Positions 1-8,402 of a DNA stretch of 56,445 nucleotides are shown piece by piece. The DNA is from Marinomonas vulgaris. Lineage in GTDB: Bacteria; Pseudomonadota; Gammaproteobacteria; Pseudomonadales; Marinomonadaceae. Location of the stretch: NCBI RefSeq assembly GCF_018145875.1, contig NZ_JAGSSV010000006.1, positions 1 to 56,445 of the forward strand, in the 5' to 3' direction. Each line of letters starts with the position of its first letter. Position 1 is the stretch's first letter. The notes beneath the pieces were generated by a model, which did not search any database, was not told where the DNA came from, and saw only the letters and a list, made by a program, of their open reading frames with translations. The position numbers were made by a program, and so were the translations under genes.

Positions 1-298
1 ACTCAAAATCTATTACACTAACAATAACTTAATCGATTCATCATCCTAAGATCACAAACCAACATAAAGCGAATTGATGTGTTAGACGTTTCGCAAGACT
101 TCAATTTTTTTGATCGCTTACAACCTACTCAGTAAACTAAGCAAACCGTGTCGATCTTCTGAAGCCTCTAGCGAGCGCCCACACAAATTATCTGATTATC
201 TATTTTAAAGAGCGTGCTGACTGAATAATCAAACCAGACGTTAATCTAGTGAGTTGAACTTGGTCTTCGTTGCTCTGAAGCCTTGTCCGTGTCAGCGA
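1..298 (-). other. rRNA operon leader (transcribed leftward, 16S outside window)
   Basis: Read on the minus strand, this stretch begins at an rRNA-type promoter and contains an antitermination boxA followed by a conserved TGTGTGGGC(G/A)CTCG block, as in the transcribed leaders of gammaproteobacterial rrn operons. The end at base 1 should lie just before the 16S rRNA 5' end, which is not in the window. No open reading frame fits here. That it is an rrn leader is inferred from promoter plus boxA plus boxC-like block in the right order; the rRNA itself cannot be seen. Confidence 0.8.
171..213 (-). promoter_or_regulatory. rrn antitermination site (boxA and boxC-like)
   Basis: On the minus strand GCTCTTTAAAA (202-213) matches boxA, the NusB/NusE (S10) binding site that makes RNA polymerase resistant to Rho termination over rRNA genes. 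It is followed by TTGTGTGGGCGCTCGC (171-186), nearly the same as the block after boxA in E. coli rrn leaders. The spacing and order fit a real antitermination site. Confidence 0.8.
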
Positions 299-364
299 GG
301 GCGTATATTAAGGATCTACAGATTTAGTGCAAGCTCTTTTTAATATTTTTTCGAAATTCTTTAG
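298..364 (-). promoter_or_regulatory. rrn P1-type promoter with UP element
   Basis: On the minus strand the -35 TTGCAC (327-332) and -10 TAATAT (305-310) are 16 bases apart, followed by a C-rich discriminator ACGCCCTCG, the arrangement typical of stringently controlled rRNA promoters. Upstream (333-364) is an A/T-rich run that would serve as an UP element for the polymerase alpha subunit. Transcription would start near 298 and run leftward. Confidence 0.8.
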
Positions 365-620
365 TTTTAATCGTTGAGGAATATCTAATACAAAAAGAGG
401 ACTGCCGTTTTGGAGAGTAACTATGGCTCTCGTAGGTTGACAGCGATTTAAACATGTTGATGAATCGGCCACTTCAGACTCTGCACAATCTCAACGATTT
501 ACATTCATTATGAGCATGACATGCCCCCCTATGTACAGTTAAGAACATTGATAGGGACACACGCCACGACATCAACATAGCTCTACTAGAACTACCTGAT
601 TACTACCATTTTCGCTTTTA
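365..620. other. intergenic region, no gene seen
   Basis: This is the gap between the 3' end of pssA and the rrn promoter. I see no ORF and no terminator with a U-run for pssA. There is only a weak hairpin (GAGAG and CTCTC arms near 413-432). Fis sites upstream of the rrn promoter could lie here but are too degenerate to place by eye. Confidence 0.4.
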
Positions 621-1391
621 TTAACGTAATTGCTTGAAGAAAATACCTAATATTCCCCAAAGGCCGTAAAGACAGAACATGCTCATCAGCAGTACGGCAG
701 GTTCTAGTGCTACCAGAGCCAAAACCAATACAGCAATAAGTAACACAATAAAAGGAACACGCCCTTTTAAGTTTAAATCTTTAAAGCTTCGATATTTTAC
801 ATTACTAACCATAAGCAAGCCGGTAATAGGTACTACTATGGTCATCAAGCTCGCTAAATCCTCCCCCGATACTCCTTTGTCATTAGCAGCCCAAATGATG
901 CCTGCAACAATAGCCGCTGCAGCAGGACTTGGCAGACCGGTAAAGTAACGCTTTTCTTCGACACCAAGCATGGTATTAAAGCGCGCCAAACGAAGCGCGG
1001 CACCAACCGCGTAGATAAAGGCAGCAACCCAACCAACCTTACCGAATGGTGCCAACGACCAAGAAAACACAATCAACGCCGGCGCGATACCAAACGACAC
1101 CATATCAGACAAGGAATCGTACTCGGCACCAAACGCACTTTGCGTATGAGTTAAACGTGCAACACGACCATCTAATCCATCCAGCACCATGGCAATAAAG
1201 ACTGCCACGGCAGCGTGGGTAAAGTCTCCGTTCATTGCCGCAATAATAGAATAAAAACCCGAAAAAAGAGCCGCTGTAGTAAACAGATTAGGAAGCAAAT
1301 AGACCCCTCTGTGTGGCTGTTTTTTCTCATCGCCTAAATCGACATCCTCAATTTCATCGACCGGAGACTTTTTTATATCTTCTATAGACAT
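621..1391 (-). CDS. pssA: CDP-diacylglycerol--serine O-phosphatidyltransferase
   Basis: This inner-membrane enzyme joins serine to CDP-diacylglycerol to form phosphatidylserine, the precursor of phosphatidylethanolamine. The CDP-alcohol phosphotransferase signature is intact: DG at residues 74-75, AR 78-79, G88, D92 and D96. About six hydrophobic stretches follow and precede it. At 256 residues it belongs to the membrane type, unlike the unrelated soluble enzyme of E. coli. The N-terminal 28 residues are acidic/charged and probably cytosolic. It lies 29 bases after hemL in the same direction, so the two may be cotranscribed, and it is the last gene before the rrn promoter. Confidence 0.93.
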   Translation of the reverse strand: MSIEDIKKSPVDEIEDVDLGDEKKQPHRGVYLLPNLFTTAALFSGFYSIIAAMNGDFTHAAVAVFIAMVLDGLDGRVARLTHTQSAFGAEYDSLSDMVSFGIAPALIVFSWSLAPFGKVGWVAAFIYAVGAALRLARFNTMLGVEEKRYFTGLPSPAAAAIVAGIIWAANDKGVSGEDLASLMTIVVPITGLLMVSNVKYRSFKDLNLKGRVPFIVLLIAVLVLALVALEPAVLLMSMFCLYGLWGILGIFFKQLR

Positions 1392-1420
1392 ATCAAAGAC
1401 CTTTTTATTACGTAGATGAT

Positions 1421-2704
1421 TTATACAAGTTTGGCGAATGCTCGTTTCGCAGCCGCAATGGTATGATCAATGTCTTCATCCGTGTGTGCTTGTGAAATAA
1501 ATCCAGCTTCGAATGCCGCCGGCGCAAGGTACACACCCTCCTCTAACATATGATGAAAAAAGGTCTGGAAAGACGCTAAATTACAACGCTGCACTTCTGC
1601 AAAAGTACTTACAACATCGGCGTTGGTGAAAAAGAAACCGAACATTCCACCTACATTTACCACACTAAAAGGCACACCAGCCTCATCCGCAGCTTTTTTC
1701 AAACCAGTAACAAGGCGATTGGCCTTTGCTCCCAAGGTTTGATGGAATCCTTCTTCGCTGATTTTATTCAACACCGCCAAACCAGCAACCATAGCAACAG
1801 GGTTCCCTGACAAGGTTCCCGCTTGATACACAGGCCCGAGAGGCGAAATACATTCCATAATGGCGCGTTTGCCACCAAATGCCCCTACTGGCATCCCCGC
1901 ACCAATCACTTTTCCTAGCGTGGTTAAATCTGGCACTATACCAAAGTGCTCTTGCGCACCACCAAGGGCGACTCGAAAACCTGTCATGACTTCATCGAAA
2001 ATCAACACAGCGCCGGATTCATCACACACCTTGCGCAACGCCTCAAGAAAACCTTTCACCGGCAAAATACAGTTCATGTTGCCAGCAACAGGCTCAACAA
2101 TGATACAAGCGATTTGGTCGCCTATTTCTTCAAAACAACGCGTCACTTCTTCGATATCGTTATATTGCAGTGTGATGGTATGTTGCGCTAAATCGGCAGG
2201 AACACCTGGAGAATTAGGCACCCCCAAAGTCAGTGCGCCAGAGCCAGCTTTTACTAGTAACGAATCAGAATGACCGTGGTAACAGCCTTCAAATTTTACA
2301 ATCTTATCGCGACCAGTATAACCACGGGCTAAACGAATTGCGCTCATGGTCGCTTCCGTACCAGAGTTCACCATTCTCACCATGTCCATAGAAGGCACCA
2401 ACTCACAGACTTTTTCGGCCATGGTAATTTCAACTTCTGTTGGCGCACCAAAACTCAGGCCGAAATCCAACTGCTCTCGAACGGCGTCCAATACATCTGG
2501 GTGTGAATGCCCTAAAATCATTGGTCCCCAAGAACCAACATAGTCGATGTAACGCTTTTTGTCTTCGTCATAAACATAAGCACCTTCACCACGCTGGAAA
2601 AAAATCGGCGTGCCACCTACGCCATTAAATGCTCGAACCGGAGAATTTACGCCTCCAGGAATACGGTGTTGGGCACGTGCATATAGATCTTCTGAACGAC
2701 TCAT
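1421..2704 (-). CDS. hemL: glutamate-1-semialdehyde 2,1-aminomutase
   Basis: A PLP enzyme of the C5 haem pathway that turns glutamate-1-semialdehyde into 5-aminolevulinate. It is a class III aminotransferase fold; the cofactor lysine is K265 in [12 protein letters not shown], preceded by the FDEVMTGFR motif. [16 protein letters not shown] and the GCYHGHSD loop are typical of HemL. The length of 427 residues is standard. The ATG start gives the family N-terminus ([21 protein letters not shown]). It stands between the ClC gene (81-base gap) and pssA. Confidence 0.95.
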   Translation of the reverse strand: MSRSEDLYARAQHRIPGGVNSPVRAFNGVGGTPIFFQRGEGAYVYDEDKKRYIDYVGSWGPMILGHSHPDVLDAVREQLDFGLSFGAPTEVEITMAEKVCELVPSMDMVRMVNSGTEATMSAIRLARGYTGRDKIVKFEGCYHGHSDSLLVKAGSGALTLGVPNSPGVPADLAQHTITLQYNDIEEVTRCFEEIGDQIACIIVEPVAGNMNCILPVKGFLEALRKVCDESGAVLIFDEVMTGFRVALGGAQEHFGIVPDLTTLGKVIGAGMPVGAFGGKRAIMECISPLGPVYQAGTLSGNPVAMVAGLAVLNKISEEGFHQTLGAKANRLVTGLKKAADEAGVPFSVVNVGGMFGFFFTNADVVSTFAEVQRCNLASFQTFFHHMLEEGVYLAPAAFEAGFISQAHTDEDIDHTIAAAKRAFAKLV

Positions 2705-2785
2705 ACTTTCTAAATCCTATAACTTAATGGTGTAAATCCGTACTGGATGAACTTTGATTCATTACGCTTTAACGCCTGCGCAAGA

Positions 2786-4540
2786 TTAATCACTCTTTAA
2801 TAAAAACTGATCGAGACGATGTCGAGACACCAAACGAAAAGACGAATTGGGCAGTGGCACAATCACTTCAGACAAGCCCGTCTTTTGAAACCAAGACAGC
2901 ATATCTTCTAACGATGCCGGCTCTTCAATGACCGAGACAGGGGTTGAATCTGCGGCCCTTGATACATCCATTGCTACACCTTCTTCCAAGACAATAAGCC
3001 AAGGCTGTGGACCTGCATCTAATGTCTGAAGCGCATCTAATACGGCAAGTCGTCGCACTAAACGCCACTGACTGTCTTTTTCGTAAACCACATAGTCTAT
3101 CATATTAGATGCCAAATCTTTTACTCGTTCTATCGGAGTAAAGGTTGGCAGTACCAAAACAGATTCCGCGACTGGCTTGATGGTATGGTGCTTTAAAAAG
3201 CGCTGAAAAGGACTCATGTTTGTCATCATTCCCATGAAATGCAAACGCTCAACAAAGACAGACTCCTGATGAAAAAACACCCTTATTAACAAACATGACA
3301 GAACGATCACAAACAAGGCAGGCACAATGGTGGCAGAAGAATGGGTCATTTCAATAATAGCGATCAACGCGGTTAGTGGTGCTTGAAAGCAGGTCGCCAT
3401 CATCGCAGCCATTCCCAACAATGCAAACAAGGTCACATCCGTCATCCCTTCGCCAAACACAAGGCCTACCTGAACACCAGCCAAACCGCCGATAATAAAC
3501 GTGGGACCTATCATGCCACCCGGAATTCCCATGCCAATCGTAAAAGCCGTTAGTACCGTTTTAACAACGATTAACAAAAACAAAGAATAAACAATCAGGT
3601 CCCCAGACAGTAAATGGCTTAAAGGTAAAAAACCACTACCAAGCGATTCAGGCAAATAGACAGCGGCTACGCAAGAGGCCAGCGCAACCAAAGCAAAACG
3701 CCACCACACAGACAAACCACTAAAGCGCCATAGTTGTTTTTGTGCCTGCAAAAACACTACCGACAACACTAAAATAAAAACAACCAAAGCAGAACAGGCG
3801 ACAAATAAGTCCAAAGACAACACTAAAGAAGAAACTGCGTCTATGCTGATAATATCCAAAGGGCCAATAATATTGTGACTGACTAAGGTCGCTGTGACAG
3901 ACGACAGCAATACTGGCAACACATAACGCTGTTGGTATTCCAAAAAAATCACTTCAAAAACAAACAATACACCGGCTAGTGGTGTTTGAAACACCGCTGA
4001 AATAGCGCCGGCTACACCACACGCTAACAGGGTTTCTACACCGTAACGAGGTAATTTTGCCTTCTGCGCTAACACGCTTCCAAGGGTGGCGCCAAGATGA
4101 ACCGCCGGCCCCTCTTTACCAATAGACAAACCGCCAACCAAACCAATGGCGGCGGTAAAAAATTGCACCACGGCATTCCACACGGGCAAGTTACCATTAT
4201 GATGGTTTAATCTTTCGACAACAAAGGGAACACCGACCTTATGCAGAGGCTTTGGCAACAAGGTGAAGACTAACGCCAACACAAAACACGCCCCTACCAA
4301 CAACCCGACTCGCCATTCAACAGGCAACATCTCAAAGGCATCAAAATCCGTTCCCAAAAGGTATCGAGCAGGCAAATACACAACAGCATAAAACACCGCC
4401 ATCAATAAACCACTAAACAAACCACAAACCGTACCTAACACAGCAAGAATTAACAGGTCATCGTATGTTTTGGCTTTTGAGGCCCATCTCTCTTTAAAAT
4501 TTAGTCCTTTCAGATCATGGCTCCAATGACAAAAATGCAT
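2786..4540 (-). CDS. ClC-family chloride channel or transporter
   Basis: An integral membrane protein of the ClC family (584 aa) with about 400 residues of channel fold and a C-terminal cytoplasmic region of about 150 residues that looks like a degenerate CBS pair. The gating glutamate is present in GKEGP (E143), and GGMIGP (341-346) replaces the GxFxP motif. Two canonical positions differ. The chloride-binding GSGIP loop reads KVGVP (101-105), so serine is replaced by valine. The internal proton glutamate of ClC-ec1 (E203) aligns with V197 in LFVFEVIF, as in channel-type ClCs. Ion and mechanism are therefore open. No clear ribosome binding site precedes the ATG at 4540. Confidence 0.88.
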   Translation of the reverse strand: MHFCHWSHDLKGLNFKERWASKAKTYDDLLILAVLGTVCGLFSGLLMAVFYAVVYLPARYLLGTDFDAFEMLPVEWRVGLLVGACFVLALVFTLLPKPLHKVGVPFVVERLNHHNGNLPVWNAVVQFFTAAIGLVGGLSIGKEGPAVHLGATLGSVLAQKAKLPRYGVETLLACGVAGAISAVFQTPLAGVLFVFEVIFLEYQQRYVLPVLLSSVTATLVSHNIIGPLDIISIDAVSSLVLSLDLFVACSALVVFILVLSVVFLQAQKQLWRFSGLSVWWRFALVALASCVAAVYLPESLGSGFLPLSHLLSGDLIVYSLFLLIVVKTVLTAFTIGMGIPGGMIGPTFIIGGLAGVQVGLVFGEGMTDVTLFALLGMAAMMATCFQAPLTALIAIIEMTHSSATIVPALFVIVLSCLLIRVFFHQESVFVERLHFMGMMTNMSPFQRFLKHHTIKPVAESVLVLPTFTPIERVKDLASNMIDYVVYEKDSQWRLVRRLAVLDALQTLDAGPQPWLIVLEEGVAMDVSRAADSTPVSVIEEPASLEDMLSWFQKTGLSEVIVPLPNSSFRLVSRHRLDQFLLKSD

Positions 4541-4789
4541 TCAAGAATGTACATACTGCTTTTATTTTGAGAGTAGTTTATCTCCTGTGAGAGCAAAAAA
4601 CAGCTTTACCTATACACACTCATGACTTTAACAGATTGTTCTGTATATCAGTAGAATCAAAGAGTGTTCACCTTATTTAAACAATGAATGAATTTCCATT
4701 TGGCCTCATCAAAACAGCCAAACTTCCTGTACAATATTGGCCATTCATGTTCTCTATTGAAACACGATTAACAACGACTTTTATAAAAA

Positions 4790-4806
4790 CAACGTCTACG
4801 ACGTTG
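4790..4806 (+). promoter_or_regulatory. hairpin just upstream of the luxS ribosome binding site
   Basis: A perfect 7-bp stem with a 3-base loop (CAACGTC-tac-GACGTTG) ends 9 bases before the GGAGAG ribosome binding site (4816-4821) of luxS. It is not followed by a U-run, so it is not a terminator. It may stabilise the 5' end of the message or tune initiation; this role is inference. The rest of the 286-base gap to the ClC gene holds a -10-like TACAAT (4730-4735) but no convincing -35. Confidence 0.4.
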
Positions 4807-4826
4807 AACTCAGCAGGAGAGTTTTT

Positions 4827-5339
4827 ATGCCATTATTAGACAGTTTCCGCGTCGATCACACCCGTATGGACGCCCCCGCCGTGCGTGTTGCAAAATCTAT
4901 GGCGACACCAAAAGGTGACGACATTACGGTATTTGATTTGCGTTTTTGCGTGCCTAACGAAGAAATTCTTTCCGAACGCGGCATTCATACATTAGAGCAT
5001 TTATTCGCTGGCTTTATGCGCGAACATTTGAATGGTGACGGTGTCGAGATCATCGACATTTCCCCTATGGGTTGCCGTACCGGTTTCTACATGAGCTTGA
5101 TTGGTACGCCTTCAGAAGAGAAAGTGGCCGACTCTTGGAAAGCTGCTATGGCCGATGTACTCAACGTTAAGGCAAAATCGGATATTCCAGAATTAAACGA
5201 ATATCAGTGTGGCACATACGAAATGCATTCTTTGGAAGAAGCGCAAGCTATTGCCAAAATGATCTTAGATCGCGATGTAAAAGTGAACAGCAATGAAGAA
5301 CTTTACCTAAGCGAAGCTTTTTTGAAAGAGCACAGCTAA
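4827..5339 (+). CDS. luxS: S-ribosylhomocysteine lyase (AI-2 synthase)
   Basis: Cytosolic metalloenzyme of the activated methyl cycle that splits S-ribosylhomocysteine into homocysteine and DPD, the precursor of autoinducer 2. The metal ligands are visible: H54 and H58 in [10 protein letters not shown], with catalytic E57, and C128 in [10 protein letters not shown]; the catalytic C83 lies in GCRTGFYMS. The 170 residues match the family. GGAGAG six bases before the ATG fixes the start. It stands alone on the plus strand, convergent with ilvH, with a bidirectional terminator between them. Confidence 0.97.
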   Translation: MPLLDSFRVDHTRMDAPAVRVAKSMATPKGDDITVFDLRFCVPNEEILSERGIHTLEHLFAGFMREHLNGDGVEIIDISPMGCRTGFYMSLIGTPSEEKVADSWKAAMADVLNVKAKSDIPELNEYQCGTYEMHSLEEAQAIAKMILDRDVKVNSNEELYLSEAFLKEHS

Positions 5340-5375
5340 GCCTCTTCAAGTAAGGTTTAAAAAGTTCGTTCAAAT

Positions 5376-5401
5376 AAAAGGTGACCCATGGTCACCTTTT
5401 T
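5376..5401 (+). terminator. luxS terminator
   Basis: Perfect 11-bp arms AAAAGGTGACC / GGTCACCTTTT with a CAT loop, followed by T's on the plus strand and A's before it, so it can also act for transcription coming from the right. Confidence 0.85.
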
Positions 5402-5422
5402 CTATTGTGTTGTTTGAGCATA

Positions 5423-5449
5423 AAAAAAACCGCGAATAATTCGCGGTTT
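5423..5449 (-). terminator. ilvIH terminator
   Basis: Arms AAACCGCGAA / TTCGCGGTTT with a 3-base loop (5427-5449). On the minus strand the stem runs into seven U's, the expected end of the ilvI-ilvH message 33 bases after the ilvH stop. Confidence 0.88.
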
Positions 5450-5481
5450 CGTTTTGCTCATCCAGTCGAAAGAGGCTTATC

Positions 5482-5973
5482 TTATAAAGATAAGGTTTTC
5501 TCGCCACGGGCAATACCAGAAACACCTGTACGGACAACCTCAAGCAAATGAGCGCCGCCCAAAGCTTGCAAGAAACCATCAAGTTTATCTGACTCACCTA
5601 CAATCTGAATCGTATAAATAGATGGCGTCATGTCCACGATGTTACCGCGGAAAATATCTACCGTACGTTTCACTTCGGCACGCTGTGCACCCGTTGCACG
5701 CACTTTAACCAACATCAACTCGCGCTCAATGTGCTGACCTTCGGTCAAATCCACCAACTTCACCACATCAATCAACTTATTCAGTTGCTTAGTGATTTGC
5801 TCGACCACTTGATCAGAACCGTATGTTGTCAGTGTAAGACGTGACAAAGTAGGATCGTCCGTGGCTGCTACGTTCAAAGATTCAATGTTGAAATTACGCT
5901 GAGAAAACAAACCCACCACTCGCGACAATGCACCTGGCTCATTTTCCATCAATACAGAAATAATGTGTCGCAT
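5482..5973 (-). CDS. ilvH: acetolactate synthase small (regulatory) subunit
   Basis: The regulatory subunit that binds valine for feedback inhibition and activates the large subunit IlvI. The N-terminal ACT domain opens with MRHIISVLMENEPGALSRVVGLFSQR, including the NEPGALSRV ligand-binding loop, followed by FNIESLNVAATDDP. The C-terminal half carries the second ACT-like domain. 163 residues is usual. One base separates the ilvI stop from this ATG (TAA-T-ATG), showing translational coupling. Confidence 0.96.
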   Translation of the reverse strand: MRHIISVLMENEPGALSRVVGLFSQRNFNIESLNVAATDDPTLSRLTLTTYGSDQVVEQITKQLNKLIDVVKLVDLTEGQHIERELMLVKVRATGAQRAEVKRTVDIFRGNIVDMTPSIYTIQIVGESDKLDGFLQALGGAHLLEVVRTGVSGIARGEKTLSL

Positions 5974-5974
5974 A

Positions 5975-7687
5975 TTAGGTTCGCTCCGTCTTACTCAAGA
6001 ACATATCACGCATAGCACCACGAGGTACTTGCATTGGATACACATGCTCTTCTGGGTCCACATAACAGTTGATGAAAACCAACTGATCTGTCATGGCAAA
6101 CGCTTCTTCCATTTTGGCGTCTAGCTCTTCTTTAGTACGAATTTCAACATACTTGTGACGGTAGGCATCCATAAGCACTTTAAAGTCAGGCAAAGAATCC
6201 ATGTAGGAATTCGAGTAGCGGCCTTCGTAGTTCATATCTTGCCACTGACGAACCATACCTAAATAGCCGTTGTTAAGGCATAAAATTTTTACTGGTAGAC
6301 CATATTGCAAACAGGTTGAAAGCTCTTGAATATTCATCTGAATACTGCCCTCGCCTGTCACACAGACAACAGTTTCTTCAGGGAAGCTCATTTTCACACC
6401 CATCGCCGCAGGCAAACCAAAGCCCATGGTGCCAAGGCCGCCAGAGTTCACCCAACGATTTGGCTTATCGAACTTGTAGTACTGCGCCGCAAACATCTGG
6501 TGCTGACCCACATCTGAAGCAACATAAGCGTCGCCTTTGGTCGCACGCCAACAAGCTTCAACGGCCGCTTGTGGTTTGATCTTATCGCTAGACGTATCGT
6601 AACGACCGCCGTGCACAAGGCGCCATTCGTTAATTTGCTTCCACCAACCGACAAGCGCTTCTGTATTAGAGCTTTGGCCTTCGATTAACGACAGCATTTC
6701 TTCTAACACTTGCCCGACCGGACCAACAATTGGCACGTCGGAACGAATGGTTTTAGAAATCGCAGCAGGATCGATATCGATGTGAATGATCTTCGCACCT
6801 GGACAGAATTTATCAGGGTCATTCGTTACACGGTCGTCAAAACGCGCACCCACTGCCAGAATAACGTCACTATGGTGCATGGTCATGTTGGCTTCATAAG
6901 CCCCATGCATTCCCAACATACCGACAAATTGTTTGTCGGTTCCTGGGTAGCCACCTAGCCCCATTAGAGTATTGGTCACTGGAACGTTTAGGTCTTTTGC
7001 CAATTTGATCAGAGCATCAGAAGCATTACCCATAATCACACCGCCACCGGCGTAAATAATAGGACGCTTAGCCGCCAACAAAAGCTCAACCGCTTTTTTA
7101 ATTTGACCGCTGTGACCTTTCGTTGGTGGCGTATAAGAACGAATAGACACAGATTCTGGGTAGCTGTATTCGTATTTATCACCTGGCATGGTCATGTCTT
7201 TTGGCACATCAATCACCACAGGACCAGGACGACCTGTTGTGGCAATGTGATACGCTTTCTTCATGACCATTGGAATTTCAGAAGGATGCTTAATTGTGAA
7301 ACTGTGCTTCACAATAGGGCGAGAGACCCCAACCATGTCGGTTTCTTGAAAGGCATCTTCACCAATTAGGTAGCTCATAACCTGGCCGCAAATAACAACC
7401 ATTGGAATGGAATCCATATAAGCCGTTGCAATGCCTGTTACTGTGTTGGTTGCACCTGGGCCTGAAGTAACAAGCACTGTGCCTGCCTTGCCCGTCGCAC
7501 GTGCATAACCATCAGCCATGTGCGTTGCCGCTTGTTCATGCCTAACCAGAATGTGTTTTACATCAGACTGACGATGCAACGCATCGTAAATGTGAAGGGC
7601 TGCACCACCTGGATAACCATAGATATACTCAACTCCCTCATCTTTGAGGAAGCGGGCGATCATTTCACCACCGGATAATAACTCCAC
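5975..7687 (-). CDS. ilvI: acetolactate synthase large (catalytic) subunit
   Basis: The ThDP- and FAD-dependent enzyme that condenses pyruvate into acetolactate (or acetohydroxybutyrate), the first common step of valine, leucine and isoleucine synthesis. The catalytic glutamate lies in the N-terminal [15 protein letters not shown] block. The ThDP motif is GEGS...NN rather than the usual GDGS...NN, at about residues 440-470. Length (570) is standard. The start is GTG (7685-7687), preceded by GAGGG at a good distance; no ATG lies near. It forms an operon with ilvH. Confidence 0.95.
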   Translation of the reverse strand: MELLSGGEMIARFLKDEGVEYIYGYPGGAALHIYDALHRQSDVKHILVRHEQAATHMADGYARATGKAGTVLVTSGPGATNTVTGIATAYMDSIPMVVICGQVMSYLIGEDAFQETDMVGVSRPIVKHSFTIKHPSEIPMVMKKAYHIATTGRPGPVVIDVPKDMTMPGDKYEYSYPESVSIRSYTPPTKGHSGQIKKAVELLLAAKRPIIYAGGGVIMGNASDALIKLAKDLNVPVTNTLMGLGGYPGTDKQFVGMLGMHGAYEANMTMHHSDVILAVGARFDDRVTNDPDKFCPGAKIIHIDIDPAAISKTIRSDVPIVGPVGQVLEEMLSLIEGQSSNTEALVGWWKQINEWRLVHGGRYDTSSDKIKPQAAVEACWRATKGDAYVASDVGQHQMFAAQYYKFDKPNRWVNSGGLGTMGFGLPAAMGVKMSFPEETVVCVTGEGSIQMNIQELSTCLQYGLPVKILCLNNGYLGMVRQWQDMNYEGRYSNSYMDSLPDFKVLMDAYRHKYVEIRTKEELDAKMEEAFAMTDQLVFINCYVDPEEHVYPMQVPRGAMRDMFLSKTERT

Positions 7688-8112
7688 CTTGTTACCCTCT
7701 ATCGTATTTTCTGTCTTTTAATTTTAGTGCGACTATTGTAACCGCAGAAGACAAACAGATTAAAGTTGATCGAACGAAGTTTGCTTAACTAATCTGAGAT
7801 AATTTCTAAAAAAGGAACACTCAAACGCAAGAAATCGCAGTGTTTACACTGCCCGCGTCTTTTCGCGAGAAGAAGCATAAAAAGACAATATTGCGTCGCA
7901 TTATGCTTGTGTGTATCAGAACATATCTGATGAGATGAGCTAGTGGCTCATAAAAGGGCGTCATCGACAGGGTGTTGTCGAATTTTAGTGCGTTTTATTT
8001 TGTCTTCACACTCGGTTCATGTCAACACAAAGCGCGCAAACTGCGCATAAAAACTTGCTCTACAACACACTTCATGGTGTCATAGCGAGATAATTACACT
8101 AGGAGTTTTACC
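7688..8112. other. dyad-rich 425-base intergenic region between ilvI and the 8113 gene
   Basis: Promoters for leftward ilvIH and rightward 8113 must lie here. Four dyads are visible: GCAGTGT-tt-ACACTGC (7837-7852), AAGCATAA/TTATGCTT arms 20 bases apart (7873-7908), ATGAGC-tagtg-GCTCAT (7935-7951) and TCGACA-N6-TGTCGA (7964-7981). None ends in a U-run in the ilvI direction, so a classical attenuator is not evident. A 47-codon ORF on the minus strand (7821-7964) is moderately rich in Ile, Leu and Val but lacks a ribosome binding site. Confidence 0.5.
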
Positions 8113-8373
8113 ATGGCTAACGAGCTTAACCAACAACGTATTATTGATGAATTCACACGTTGTTTCCGCAAAATGTTGATGGACCCAGAACTTGCAGCTG
8201 AGTTGGTCCGTATTGCTAAAGAAAACATCAATCAGCCAAACGCTTACCAGCGCATTGCTGAAGAAGTGTCTAACCAGACCACGATTAAAATCCAAGAAGA
8301 ACACACAGAAGCCGATCGTCGTTTTATTAAGCTACTTATGGACGTCGTAAAAGGCGACTCCCAGCTGTATTAA
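8113..8373 (+). CDS. small conserved-looking protein of unknown function
   Basis: An 86-residue acidic, soluble, mostly alpha-helical protein. I do not recognise the family. It has a strong AGGAG eight bases before the ATG and codon use like its neighbours, so it is very likely expressed. It begins MANELNQQRIIDEFTRC and has no signal peptide, membrane segment or Cys pair that would suggest a metal site. It lies 29 bases upstream of queG in the same direction. A link to queuosine or to ilv regulation cannot be read from the sequence. Confidence 0.75.
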   Translation: MANELNQQRIIDEFTRCFRKMLMDPELAAELVRIAKENINQPNAYQRIAEEVSNQTTIKIQEEHTEADRRFIKLLMDVVKGDSQLY

Positions 8374-8402
8374 TTTTGTTTCCACGCTAGGCAACACTAC
8401 AC

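Noticed and set aside
1..620. tRNA gene or phage attachment site near the rRNA leader
   Set aside because: No cloverleaf or CCA end was seen; the sequence is explained by an rrn promoter and leader.
4541..4826. SAM or SAH riboswitch before luxS
   Set aside because: Only one short hairpin is visible and the conserved core bases of these riboswitches are not seen.
6316..6654. Open frames opposite and within the acetolactate synthase gene
   Set aside because: They are shadows of a well-conserved gene, with no ribosome sites or recognisable protein features.
7821..7964. ilv leader peptide gene
   Set aside because: No ribosome binding site, no dense run of Ile/Leu/Val codons and no terminator-antiterminator pair; 47 open codons can occur by chance. 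Mentioned only as a tentative part of a finding.
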